Assembly: GCA_016795125.1 (NCBI GenBank)
Contig: JAEUIG010000412.1
Location: 1 to 8,993 of the forward strand
Length of the DNA stretch: 8,993 nt
Origin: Planctomycetaceae bacterium
Lineage (GTDB): Bacteria > Planctomycetota > Planctomycetia > Planctomycetales > Planctomycetaceae
Reading direction: 5' to 3'
Shown: piece after piece, positions 1-6,333 of the stretch
Position numbering within the stretch: the first letter of the stretch is position 1
Layout of the letters: each line of letters opens with the position of its first letter
Program-made: the position numbers and the translations under genes
The notes under the pieces: model-generated
What the model was told of the DNA's origin: nothing
Databases searched by the model: none
Seen by the model: the letters and a program-made list of their open reading frames with translations, nothing else

Positions 1-1140
1 ATCCCCTCCAACCGGAGCCTGGCCCCGTACGGCCTGGAACTCCAGTGGTGGGGCCAGGCCATCATGGACCCGGCTCAGGATGTCGTCGTGTACGTGGCCG
101 TGGACGAAGACAACGTCTACGTCCAGTCGCGCGACGGCATCGTTACGGCATTCCAGGGAGATTCCGGCAAGCGACTCTGGTCGCAGATGCTGGGCAGCAC
201 GTACAAGGTCGGCATGCCGCTCGCCACCAACGAGCGATACGTGTTTGTCGCCGTCGGCCTCGACCTGTTCGCACTGAACAAGTTCACGGGCGAGCTGGAA
301 TGGGAACTGCCGCTGACACATCACCCGTCCACGGCCCCGGAGGCTGACAACGACCACATCTACATCGGCATGGTCGACGGCAGCCTGTTCTGCTACGACC
401 TGAACAAGATCCGCCAGTTCTGGGAAGAAGGCAAACTCCCCCGGTTTGCAGCCAACGCCTTCCTGTGGAAGCACAAGGCCGCGCTCGAACTCACGTCACC
501 CCCGGTGTCGAACGGCGAGTTTGTCTCGTTCGCGAGCCTCAGCGGAACGGTGTATTCCGTCAGCACGCGCGATCATAAGCTCAAGTTCCAGTTCGAGACA
601 GATGAACCGATCCAGACGCCGATTGGTCGTGGCGCCGGTTCGTTGTTTGTCGTTTCTGAAGACTCGCGCCTGTACTGCCTCAATCGCGACACCGGACTTC
701 GCCGGTGGACGTTTACTTCCGGCGTGCCGATCCGGGAGCAGCCACTGGTGATCGGCAGCAGCGTCTACGTCACTCCGTTGAACGACGGGATGTACTGTCT
801 GAATGTGGCGACAGGAACGATCAAGTGGCGCCAGCAGCGTGCGGCCGTGTTTCTCGGCGCCACGGATCGCTACGTCTTTGCCACGGACAAATTGAACAAC
901 GTGCTGCTGCTGTCGCACGACGACGGCGGCATCCTGGGAGAATTGGCGACGCAGGGCTTCACCTGCGACCTGCCGAACGAGCGGACCGACCGGCTGTTTC
1001 TGGTTTCGCCGGACGGACTGGTCGTGTGCATCCGCGAGACGGGCCAGGAATTCCCGATCTATTACAAGTTCCCGGAACGACGTCCGATTCTGCCCGAACT
1101 GGCCATCGATCCCCCGGCGGCCGAGGCTCCGGCCCAGTAA
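1..1140 (+). CDS. PQQ-like beta-propeller repeat protein (5' end missing)
   Basis: The reading frame is open from base 1, so the gene starts upstream of the window. The 21 codons before the ATG at 64 (reading IPSNRSLAPYGLELQWWGQA) look coding, so that ATG is probably internal. The visible 379 residues contain about seven to eight WD/PQQ-like blades: a hydrophobic strand, a D/N-G turn, a strand, then 'G-x-x-x-W'. Examples are NVYVQSRDGIVTAF...GKRLW, RLYCLNRDTGLRRW and MYCLNVATGTIKW. The protein ends in a short Pro/Ala-rich tail after PILPELAID. Such propellers are usually exported scaffold or binding proteins in planctomycetes. The N-terminus with any signal peptide is outside the window, so location is unknown. 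No catalytic residues can be assigned, and PQQ binding should not be assumed. The next gene lies 99 bases downstream on the same strand. The fold is fairly sure; the function is unknown. Confidence 0.85.
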   Translation: MPSNRSLAPYGLELQWWGQAIMDPAQDVVVYVAVDEDNVYVQSRDGIVTAFQGDSGKRLWSQMLGSTYKVGMPLATNERYVFVAVGLDLFALNKFTGELEWELPLTHHPSTAPEADNDHIYIGMVDGSLFCYDLNKIRQFWEEGKLPRFAANAFLWKHKAALELTSPPVSNGEFVSFASLSGTVYSVSTRDHKLKFQFETDEPIQTPIGRGAGSLFVVSEDSRLYCLNRDTGLRRWTFTSGVPIREQPLVIGSSVYVTPLNDGMYCLNVATGTIKWRQQRAAVFLGATDRYVFATDKLNNVLLLSHDDGGILGELATQGFTCDLPNERTDRLFLVSPDGLVVCIRETGQEFPIYYKFPERRPILPELAIDPPAAEAPAQ

Positions 1141-1239
1141 GCTTGTCACCGTCCGAGTTCAGGCTCTAGCCTGCACGTAAGCGAGCCGCATCCAGCGGCC
1201 CGTCGCACGCTTGTTGTCCGTCAGGACGGCTGTCGATCG

Positions 1240-2550
1240 ATGACGCTCCATGCCCCCGAACGGCTGTCCCGCCATGACCTGGAGCGGCGGCAGCTTGAAC
1301 GCGTCCGCCAGTTGCTGGACGAAGTCGCAACGCACAATCCGTTCTGGCGCCGCAAGCTGCTCGACGCCGGATACGAGCAGGGCCGTCTCGGTTCGCTCGA
1401 CGAGTTCCGTTCTCTCCCGCTGACCACCAAGGCGGAACTGGTCGCCGATCAGAACGAGAATCCCCCTTACGGCTCGAATCTCACCTATCCGCTGACACGC
1501 TATTCCCGACTGCATCAGACGTCCGGAACGACCGGACGGCCGATGCGCTGGCTCGACACCCCGGCCAGCTGGGACTGGTTGATGGAATGCTGGGCGCAGA
1601 TTTACCGCATCGTTGGCCTGCGGTCCGACGACGTGCTGGCCTTTCCCTTCTCCTTCGGACCGTTCATCGGGTTCTGGGCGGCCTTCGACGGCGCGGTGAA
1701 GCTCGGCAACCTCTGCCTCCCCATGGGGGGCATGAGCAGCGAAGCGCGGCTGCAGATGATCGCGGACCTCGGCGCCACCGTCGTCTGCTGCACGCCGACC
1801 TACGCACTGCGGCTGGCCGAAGTCGCGGAAGCCATCGGCATGAACCTGGCCTCCACCCCGGTTCGCATGCTGATCGTCGCCGGTGAACCGGGCGGCAACA
1901 TTCCCGAAGTGCGGCGGCGGATCGAAGAGGGCTGGGGCGCGCGACTGTTCGATCACTGGGGCATGACGGACATCACCTCGCTCGGGATCGAGCCGGCCGG
2001 GAACCCCGGCGGGCTGCTGATCCTCGAATCGGAATGCATCGCGGAGATCATCAATTCCGAAACCGGTTCCCCGGTCGCTCCCGGCGACCTCGGTGAACTC
2101 ATCATCACCAATCTCGGCCGCTGGGGAATGCCGGTCATCCGCTATCGGACGGGTGACCTTGTTCGGGCCGCGACCGAGCCGTGCCGCTCCGGCCTCGCAC
2201 TGCTGCGGCTGGAAGGGGGCATCCTCGGCCGTGCCGACGATATGGTGACGATCCGCGGCAACAACGTGTTTCCCTCGAGCATCGAAGCCATCGTCCGCCA
2301 GTTTCCCGAAGTCGTCGAGTTCCGGATCGTGATCGAACGGGTGCGGGCGATGCAGCACCTGCGTCTGGAGATCGAACCTGCGGCGACGATCGGGGATTCG
2401 GCCGAGGTTCTGGGCCTGCTCATCACGCGCATCGCCCGGGCGATGAAGGACCGGCTGAACTTCCAGGCGGAGATCCAGTGTGTCGCAATGGGCAGTCTGC
2501 CGCGTTTTGAAGGCAAAGCCCGCCGGGTCGTCCGACAGGACCGAGTGTGA
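1240..2550 (+). CDS. Phenylacetate-CoA ligase-like AMP-forming adenylating enzyme
   Basis: This 436-residue protein belongs to the PaaK-like branch of the ANL superfamily, whose members activate a carboxylic acid with ATP to an acyl-adenylate and usually transfer it to CoA. The phosphate-binding loop QTSGTTGRP is at residues 93-101. The A5-type motif DHWGMTD is at 238-244, and the ribose-binding motif YRTGDL at 302-307. The hinge and C-terminal domain begin at GRADDMVTIRGNNVFP (330-345). A C-terminal GKA (425-427) holds K426, the probable adenylation lysine. The length matches PaaK (about 430). The N-terminal 'ERLSRHDLERRQLERVRQLL' is typical of the family. The ATG at 1240 has only a weak AGGA about 13 bases upstream. 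No phenylacetate catabolic genes (paaABC, paaG, paaZ) are nearby, so the substrate is open; aryl or fatty acids, or a carrier-protein acceptor, are all possible. The family call is firm, the substrate unknown. Confidence 0.88.
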   Translation: MTLHAPERLSRHDLERRQLERVRQLLDEVATHNPFWRRKLLDAGYEQGRLGSLDEFRSLPLTTKAELVADQNENPPYGSNLTYPLTRYSRLHQTSGTTGRPMRWLDTPASWDWLMECWAQIYRIVGLRSDDVLAFPFSFGPFIGFWAAFDGAVKLGNLCLPMGGMSSEARLQMIADLGATVVCCTPTYALRLAEVAEAIGMNLASTPVRMLIVAGEPGGNIPEVRRRIEEGWGARLFDHWGMTDITSLGIEPAGNPGGLLILESECIAEIINSETGSPVAPGDLGELIITNLGRWGMPVIRYRTGDLVRAATEPCRSGLALLRLEGGILGRADDMVTIRGNNVFPSSIEAIVRQFPEVVEFRIVIERVRAMQHLRLEIEPAATIGDSAEVLGLLITRIARAMKDRLNFQAEIQCVAMGSLPRFEGKARRVVRQDRV

Positions 2551-2572
2551 TTCTCGGCGTAGAGCCGAAGAA
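2551..2572 (+). repeat. Small hairpin directly after the ligase stop codon
   Basis: TTCTCGGC (2551-2558) pairs with GCCGAAGAA (2564-2572) through one bulged base, around a GTAGA loop. It starts on the base after the TGA stop and could be a 3'-end stabiliser or weak terminator. No T-run follows, so it is not a classical intrinsic terminator. Confidence 0.4.
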
Positions 2573-2705
2573 GAACCGCTAATATGCGCTAATGTACGCT
2601 GATACGGTTCTTTCCATCCGTCACAACAGTGCCCACGACCTGTCCGGGCACAACGGCTCTGTCCGCAAATGGCCATTAGCGCCTATTAGCGTTCATTAGC
2701 GGTTC
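2573..2705. repeat. Inverted repeat of CGCTAAT heptamers with 10-base period
   Basis: The left arm (2573-2604) and right arm (2674-2705) are 32 bases each and agree at 24 of 32 positions by my count. Both begin with GAACCGCTAAT when read inward. Each arm contains three copies of the heptamer CGCTAAT (one left copy is CGCTGAT) spaced exactly 10 bases apart. The 3-base spacers differ between arms (ATG, GTA against GAA, AGG), so the heptamers are conserved and the spacers are not. The 69-base centre contains a smaller stem, GTGCCC (2629-2634) with GGGCAC (2646-2651). The whole could fold as one long imperfect hairpin. It fills most of the spacer between the ligase and the phosphoesterase, and no coding sequence is visible there. 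Confidence 0.85.
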
Positions 2706-2745
2706 CCTTTCCCTTCCGTCGAATCAGTGGTCGCGTTCGGTTGCC

Positions 2746-3579
2746 GTGCTGACGATCCTGCATATCTCCGACCTGCACTTCGGGCCGCCGTTTCTGCCGC
2801 ATGTCGGTGAGGCGTTGCTGCAGATTGCTCCCACGCTGGAACCGGACGTCATCGTCGTCAGCGGCGACTTCACGCAGCGCGCCCGGCGCGAACAGTTCCT
2901 CGCCGCGCAGCAGTATCTGAAACGGCTGCCGCCGGCGCCGCAGGTGGTCGTGCCCGGAAACCACGACGTGCCGCTGTACCGGTTCTTCGAGCGGATGTTC
3001 CATCCGCTCGACCTGTACCGCGAGTACATCAACTCCGATCTGGATCATGTCGTCCACGTCAACGGCGCGGTCATCGTCGCGCTGAACTCCACGTCGCCGC
3101 ATCGGGCGATCACCAACGGCCGGATTCGCGCCGGGCAGCTGGAGTTCTGCGAACGCGTATTCCAGGACGCTCCGCAGGAGTCGGCGCGCATCGTCGTGGC
3201 GCACCATCACTTTGTCCCCGCGCCGGATTATGACCGCGACAAGGCGATGCCGGGATCGAAGCGGGCGCTGGAACGGTTCGCCGAGCTGGGAGTCGACCTG
3301 CTGCTGGGGGGCCACCTGCACCGGGCGTACGTCGGCAATTCGCTGGACATTCACCCGGGCGGCGTGCGCGATCGTGGAGTGATCATCGTGCAATGCGGGA
3401 CATCCACGTCCCGGCGCGGCAGAATGCGCGAACGGGAGAAGAACTCGTTCAACGTCATCAAGCTCGGGCCGCAGATGCTGCACGTGAAGCACTACATGTA
3501 CTTCAGCGACGTCGACGCCTTCGAGCCGATCGGCCGGCATACGTTTCCGAGACTCGGCATGCGGTACGAGGACGACTGA
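2746..3579 (+). CDS. Metallophosphoesterase, CpdA/class III phosphodiesterase-like
   Basis: This calcineurin-like phosphoesterase of 277 residues has all the metal-site blocks in order: D-x-H in ILHISDLHFG (D9, H11), GD in VVSGDFTQ (D41), GNHD (71-74), the histidine block VVAHHHF (H153/H154) and GHLH (189-192). Such enzymes hydrolyse phosphodiesters or phosphomonoesters at a two-metal centre. The layout ISDLHFG...SGDFTQR is typical of CpdA-like cyclic-nucleotide phosphodiesterases, but the substrate (cAMP, phospholipid headgroup or other) cannot be read from sequence. There is no signal peptide or membrane segment, so it is probably cytoplasmic. The start is a GTG that places the first beta-strand right at the N-terminus. 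No ATG precedes the metal site and no Shine-Dalgarno sequence is visible. The upstream spacer is almost entirely the heptamer inverted repeat. Family assignment is strong. Confidence 0.9.
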   Translation: MLTILHISDLHFGPPFLPHVGEALLQIAPTLEPDVIVVSGDFTQRARREQFLAAQQYLKRLPPAPQVVVPGNHDVPLYRFFERMFHPLDLYREYINSDLDHVVHVNGAVIVALNSTSPHRAITNGRIRAGQLEFCERVFQDAPQESARIVVAHHHFVPAPDYDRDKAMPGSKRALERFAELGVDLLLGGHLHRAYVGNSLDIHPGGVRDRGVIIVQCGTSTSRRGRMREREKNSFNVIKLGPQMLHVKHYMYFSDVDAFEPIGRHTFPRLGMRYEDD

Positions 3580-3679
3580 GAAAGACCTCCGGGAACGGAA
3601 AAACAGGAGGTAACAGAGGAAACGAAGGAAGGAAGTTGCAAATCAATGGTACGCGTTGGTGCATTACGACAATCAGGAT

Positions 3680-3747
3680 GAAACGCAGCGGCACGGAGGA
3701 TACGGAGAAGTTTCGTTCAGTTCTTATTCTCTGTGCCTCTGTGTTTC
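3680..3747. repeat. Degenerate inner hairpin (GAAACNCAGNGGCACNGAG arms)
   Basis: The left arm 3680-3700 and right arm 3727-3747 match at about 17 of 21 positions when inverted, around a 26-base loop. It sits inside inverted pair 1, just before the MITE-like element. Translations across it resemble the spurious low-complexity 'hypothetical proteins' often called over such repeats. Confidence 0.6.
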
Positions 3748-3764
3748 CATTCCTTCTGGCCTTA

Positions 3765-3893
3765 GAGCCTGTCCGAGAACTGCAAACCAGCCGGGTGGCC
3801 GGGGTTGGAGCAACGCGAAACCCCGGCGAACACACACCGGGGCTTCCCTTCGGTCCAGCCCCGGCCACCCCTTTCCGGTTTTCGGATAGGCTC
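3765..3893. mobile_element. MITE-like near-perfect palindrome with TTA flanks
   Basis: The left half (3765-3826, 62 bases) and right half (3837-3893, 57 bases) are inverted copies along nearly their whole length, around a 10-base centre. The outer ends read GAGCCTGTCCGAGAAC and, inverted, GAGCCTATCCGAAAAC. An inner block GGGTGGCCGGGG is identical in both halves, as is the terminal CCCCGG. The element is flanked on both sides by TTA (3762-3764 and 3894-3896), which would be a 3-base target duplication. It encodes no transposase. This fits a non-autonomous miniature element; a 3-base TNA duplication is known for some IS5-family groups, but assigning a parent family is inference. It could also be a REP-type palindrome. 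Confidence 0.65.
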
Positions 3894-4089
3894 TTAATCC
3901 GACATACGTCTGCGAGGCGCGGCACGCTTTGAAGCGAAAGTCGAGAGTGGCAACGGTGTCAGCGCATTCCACAAGAAGCGGAATCGCATTGGACGACATG
4001 ACGTCCGGATACATTTTCTAAACCTACGTCCCTCTCTGTTTTCTCTGTTACCTCCTGTTCGTTCCCTTTTTAATTGCGATCAAGCGCCT

Positions 4090-5184
4090 GTGCCTGCCAC
4101 CACGACCTACCGCATCGCCGTGCTGCCGGGTGACGGCATCGGCCGCGACGTAACCGATGCGGCGGTGGCCGTGTTGAAGGCGGCGACACGCCACTGGACC
4201 GGCACGCAGCTTGAGTTTCGGGAGTACCAGGCCGGGGCTGCCGAGTACCTCCGCAGCGGGTGCGATCTGCCGGAAGCGACGCTGGCCGCATGCCGCGAAT
4301 CGGACGCCGTCCTGCTGGGGGCCATGGGGCTGCCGGACGTCCGCAAGGCCGACGGTCGCGAGCTGACTCCCCAGATCGAGCTGCGCGAGATTCTCGACCT
4401 GTATTGCGGCCTGCGGCCGATCCAGCTGTTTCATTCCGCGGACACGCCGCTGAAAGGCCGCGACGCCGGCGAGATCGATTTCGTCATCGTCCGCGAGAAC
4501 ACCGAAGGGCTGTTCTTCGCGCGCCACGAACAACGGCCGGCGACGGACTTCGAAGCCCGCGACACGCTGCGGATCACGCGCGCGGGAAGCGAGCGGGTGT
4601 TTCGATCTGCGTTTCGGCTGGCCCGGCGGCGACGCAGGCACGTCACGCTGGTCGACAAGGCGAACGTGCTGCCGTCGATGGTGTTCTTCCGGAAGGTGTT
4701 CGACGAGGTCGCGGCCGAGTTTCCCGAGGTCACGACCGACCGGATGTACGTCGACGCCGCCGCTCTGCACCTGGTGCGCCGGCCGGAGTCGTTTGACGTG
4801 CTGGTGACGGAGAACATGTTCGGCGACATCCTGTCGGACCTGGCGGCGGCTCTGGTGGGAGGAATGGGGATGGCGCCGTCGGCCGACATCGGCGACGAGG
4901 CCGCCGTGTTTCAGCCGTCGCACGGCACGGCGCCCGATATCGCCGGCAAAGGCATCGCCAATCCGATCGCCACGATCCTGTCGGCGGCGCTCATGCTGGA
5001 GTGGCTGGAGTGTCCGGAATGCATCGCGGCGGCCGCTCGGATTCGCGGCGCAGTGACAGCAGTGCTTTCCGACCCGGCGTGCCGGACGCCGGACCTGAGT
5101 GGGCGGATGAAGACCGAGGGACTGACCGCGGAGATCGTCGAGAGGTTAGACATAAGTGGCGAACGGTCAGGTGGGGGAGTCTAA
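4090..5184 (+). CDS. Isocitrate/isopropylmalate dehydrogenase-family protein, catalytic Tyr replaced by Phe
   Basis: This 364-residue protein is a beta-decarboxylating dehydrogenase of the IDH/IPMDH/homoisocitrate/tartrate family, which oxidises and decarboxylates (2R,3S)-hydroxyacids. Visible landmarks are LPGDGIG (12-18); three substrate arginines, R99 and R109 in LREILDLYCGLR and R135; the catalytic lysine K190 in DKANVL; and metal aspartates D222, D246 and D250 in GDILSD. The cofactor loop HGTAPDIAGKGIANP (278-292) has Asp-Ile where NADP enzymes carry Lys-Tyr, so NAD+ is the likely cofactor. RENTEGLFF (135-143) has Phe142 where IDH and IPMDH have the catalytic Tyr (E. coli IDH Tyr160). 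The motif is neither the LeuB form (RELTGG) nor classical IDH (RENSED), and no leuACD genes are adjacent, so I do not call it leuB or icd. The start is a GTG without a Shine-Dalgarno sequence. The C-terminal ISGERSGGGV tail looks non-conserved. The substrate is unknown. Confidence 0.85.
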   Translation: MPATTTYRIAVLPGDGIGRDVTDAAVAVLKAATRHWTGTQLEFREYQAGAAEYLRSGCDLPEATLAACRESDAVLLGAMGLPDVRKADGRELTPQIELREILDLYCGLRPIQLFHSADTPLKGRDAGEIDFVIVRENTEGLFFARHEQRPATDFEARDTLRITRAGSERVFRSAFRLARRRRRHVTLVDKANVLPSMVFFRKVFDEVAAEFPEVTTDRMYVDAAALHLVRRPESFDVLVTENMFGDILSDLAAALVGGMGMAPSADIGDEAAVFQPSHGTAPDIAGKGIANPIATILSAALMLEWLECPECIAAAARIRGAVTAVLSDPACRTPDLSGRMKTEGLTAEIVERLDISGERSGGGV

Positions 5185-5221
5185 TGGCTCACTGACCTCT
5201 CACCTCTGGCCGCTTCCTCAA

Positions 5222-6118
5222 ATGATCAGCACCGATCTGCTCAAGTTCTTTCGCGTGAAGCCGGGGTCGCGCGTGCGGCTGGAGGACTTCGATCCGGGTT
5301 GGGAACAGACCGACGAGCTGGCCAGGCTCGGCAAGGAGTCGGTCAAGCAGCGGGCCGAAGGGCTGCTCGAAGCATGCGTGGCAGAGCTGACGCAGGCACA
5401 GGAGCTCCTGTATGCGGACAATCGCCACGCGGTGCTGGTCATCCTGCAGGGGATGGATGCGGCCGGCAAAGACGGCACGATCAAGAAGGTGATGTCGGGG
5501 CTGAACCCGCAGGGCTGCCAGGTGTACAGTTTCAAGGCGCCGTCCGATGAAGAACTGGACCACACGTTTCTCTGGCGCTGCGTCTGCCGGATGCCGGAGC
5601 GTGGGCGGATCGGAATCTTCAATCGTTCGTACTACGAGGACGTCCTGATCGCGCGGGTGCATCCCGAACTGCTGGGGACGCACCTGCCGCCCGGAAAGCG
5701 CGGCAAATCGTTCTGGAAAGGCAGGATGGACGACATCAATGCCCTCGAGGACCACCTCGTCCGCAACGGCACGGTCGTCGTCAAGTTCTTCCTGCACATC
5801 TCTAAAGACGAGCAGCAGCGACGTTTTCTTGATCGCCTCAACCAGCCGGAGAAGCACTGGAAGTTCAATCCGGGCGACCTGAAAGAACGCGGCTACTGGG
5901 ACGATTACGTCGACGCCTACGAAAAGGCTCTCACCGCCACGAGCACGAAGCACGCCCCGTGGTACGTCATCCCGGCGAACCACAAATGGGTCGCGCACGC
6001 GGTCGTCGCCTCGATCCTGTCGACGACGATCGACGAGATGAAGCTGGAGTTCCCGCAGGTCACGCCGGAGCAGAAACAGGGACTGGAGGCGGCGCGGACA
6101 CAGCTTGAGTCGGAGTAA
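5222..6118 (+). CDS. ppk2: PPK2-family polyphosphate kinase
   Basis: The protein has 298 residues from the ATG at 5222. PPK2 enzymes transfer phosphate between polyphosphate and nucleotides, mostly making NTP or NDP from polyphosphate. The Walker A loop GMDAAGKDG is at 77-85, the Walker B-like IGIFNRSYYED at 130-140, and the lid segment KHWKFNPGDLKERGYWDDY at 211-229, followed by APWYVIPANHKW. The N-terminal FFRVKPGSRVRL and GKDG (rather than GKGG) in Walker A resemble class III PPK2 proteins such as those of Deinococcus and Meiothermus, which accept AMP and ADP; the class is an inference from memory of those sequences. It is probably cytoplasmic. A GTG at 5156 would add 22 non-homologous-looking residues and overlap the dehydrogenase by 29 bases. 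It has a GAGAGG upstream, whereas 5222 has no Shine-Dalgarno sequence, so the start is the least certain part. Confidence 0.93.
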   Translation: MISTDLLKFFRVKPGSRVRLEDFDPGWEQTDELARLGKESVKQRAEGLLEACVAELTQAQELLYADNRHAVLVILQGMDAAGKDGTIKKVMSGLNPQGCQVYSFKAPSDEELDHTFLWRCVCRMPERGRIGIFNRSYYEDVLIARVHPELLGTHLPPGKRGKSFWKGRMDDINALEDHLVRNGTVVVKFFLHISKDEQQRRFLDRLNQPEKHWKFNPGDLKERGYWDDYVDAYEKALTATSTKHAPWYVIPANHKWVAHAVVASILSTTIDEMKLEFPQVTPEQKQGLEAARTQLESE

Positions 6119-6186
6119 GACGGAAGAAACAGGAGGGAACAGAGCAAACGGAGAGGGCCGCGGAGCAGCAAGTTGCGGAAGGAGAG

Positions 6187-6220
6187 TACCGCAAAAGGTG
6201 CAAAAGCCGCGAAAAGGGTG
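6187..6220. repeat. Short tandem-like GCAAAAGG units
   Basis: About three degenerate units of roughly 9 bases (GCAAAAGGT, GCAAAAGCC, GCGAAAAGG) lie in succession inside inverted pair 2. I see no inverted partner for them in this spacer. Translated, they give a K/A/G-rich string that should not be taken as a gene. Confidence 0.45.
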
Positions 6221-6257
6221 TGCGAGCCAGTGGCCCACTGCCGCATCAGAAAAGGAA

Positions 6258-6333
6258 GAACCACAAAGGCACGAAGAACACAACGGCGAGCCGATCGAAG
6301 CCCTTCTTTGCGTCCTTCGTGCCTTTGTGGTTC
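6258..6333. repeat. Inner hairpin with CCACAAAGGCACGAAG arms
   Basis: GAACCACAAAGGCACGAAG begins the left arm (6258-6279). It is matched at 21 of 22 positions by the inverted right arm (6312-6333), and weaker pairing continues into the loop. The loop is about 32 bases. The arm is a sequence type I recognise as widespread in planctomycete and other environmental genomes, where it is often mis-annotated as small proteins. It lies at the centre of inverted pair 2. Confidence 0.8.

Larger units (their letters stand above)
3602..4059. repeat. Inverted pair of AACAGGAGGTAACAGAG arms (pair 1)
   Basis: The left arm (3602-3623) and the reverse complement of the right arm (4038-4059) agree at 21 of 22 bases, with core AACAGGAGGTAACAGAG. 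A shared GGGAACG lies just outside each arm with a 4-base offset. The left arm starts 22 bases after the phosphoesterase stop, and the right arm ends 30 bases before the dehydrogenase start. The same arm family returns as a second inverted pair at 6121-6459. Confidence 0.85.
3580..4089. other. 510-base spacer made of nested repeats
   Basis: This region between the phosphoesterase and the dehydrogenase has no credible gene. From left to right it holds a 22-base arm at 3602-3623, a degenerate hairpin at 3680-3747, a MITE-like palindrome at 3765-3893, about 140 bases of unexplained sequence, and the matching inverted arm at 4038-4059. The unexplained stretch (about 3897-4014) is open on the minus strand from an ATG at 4014 and reads MYPDVMSSNAIPLLVECADT for its first 20 residues. 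That could be a decayed gene fragment cut by the MITE-like element, but it has no recognised similarity. Confidence 0.7.

Noticed and set aside
1159..2676. 505-residue open frame on the minus strand opposite the ligase gene
   Set aside because: It runs antisense to a clear adenylating enzyme with intact motifs. Its translation is Arg/His/Asp-rich with no domain, as expected of a GC-rich shadow frame.
2573..2705. CRISPR-like array from the repeated CGCTAAT units
   Set aside because: The units are 7 bases with 3-base spacers, in inverted arms, with no cas genes; not compatible with a CRISPR array.
2686..3540. 284-residue minus-strand open frame opposite the phosphoesterase
   Set aside because: The + strand has all metallophosphoesterase motifs in order. 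The antisense product is low-quality Arg/His/Val-rich sequence.
3656..3889. Possible small protein in the spacer (77 residues)
   Set aside because: It is a translation of the inner hairpin and MITE-like palindrome, a typical spurious repeat-derived frame.
4048..4923. 291-residue minus-strand open frame opposite the dehydrogenase
   Set aside because: It is a shadow of a well-conserved enzyme; no family features.
5189..6283. 364-residue minus-strand open frame opposite ppk2
   Set aside because: It is antisense to a PPK2 protein with Walker A, Walker B and lid motifs. Its N-terminal part is translated repeat sequence.
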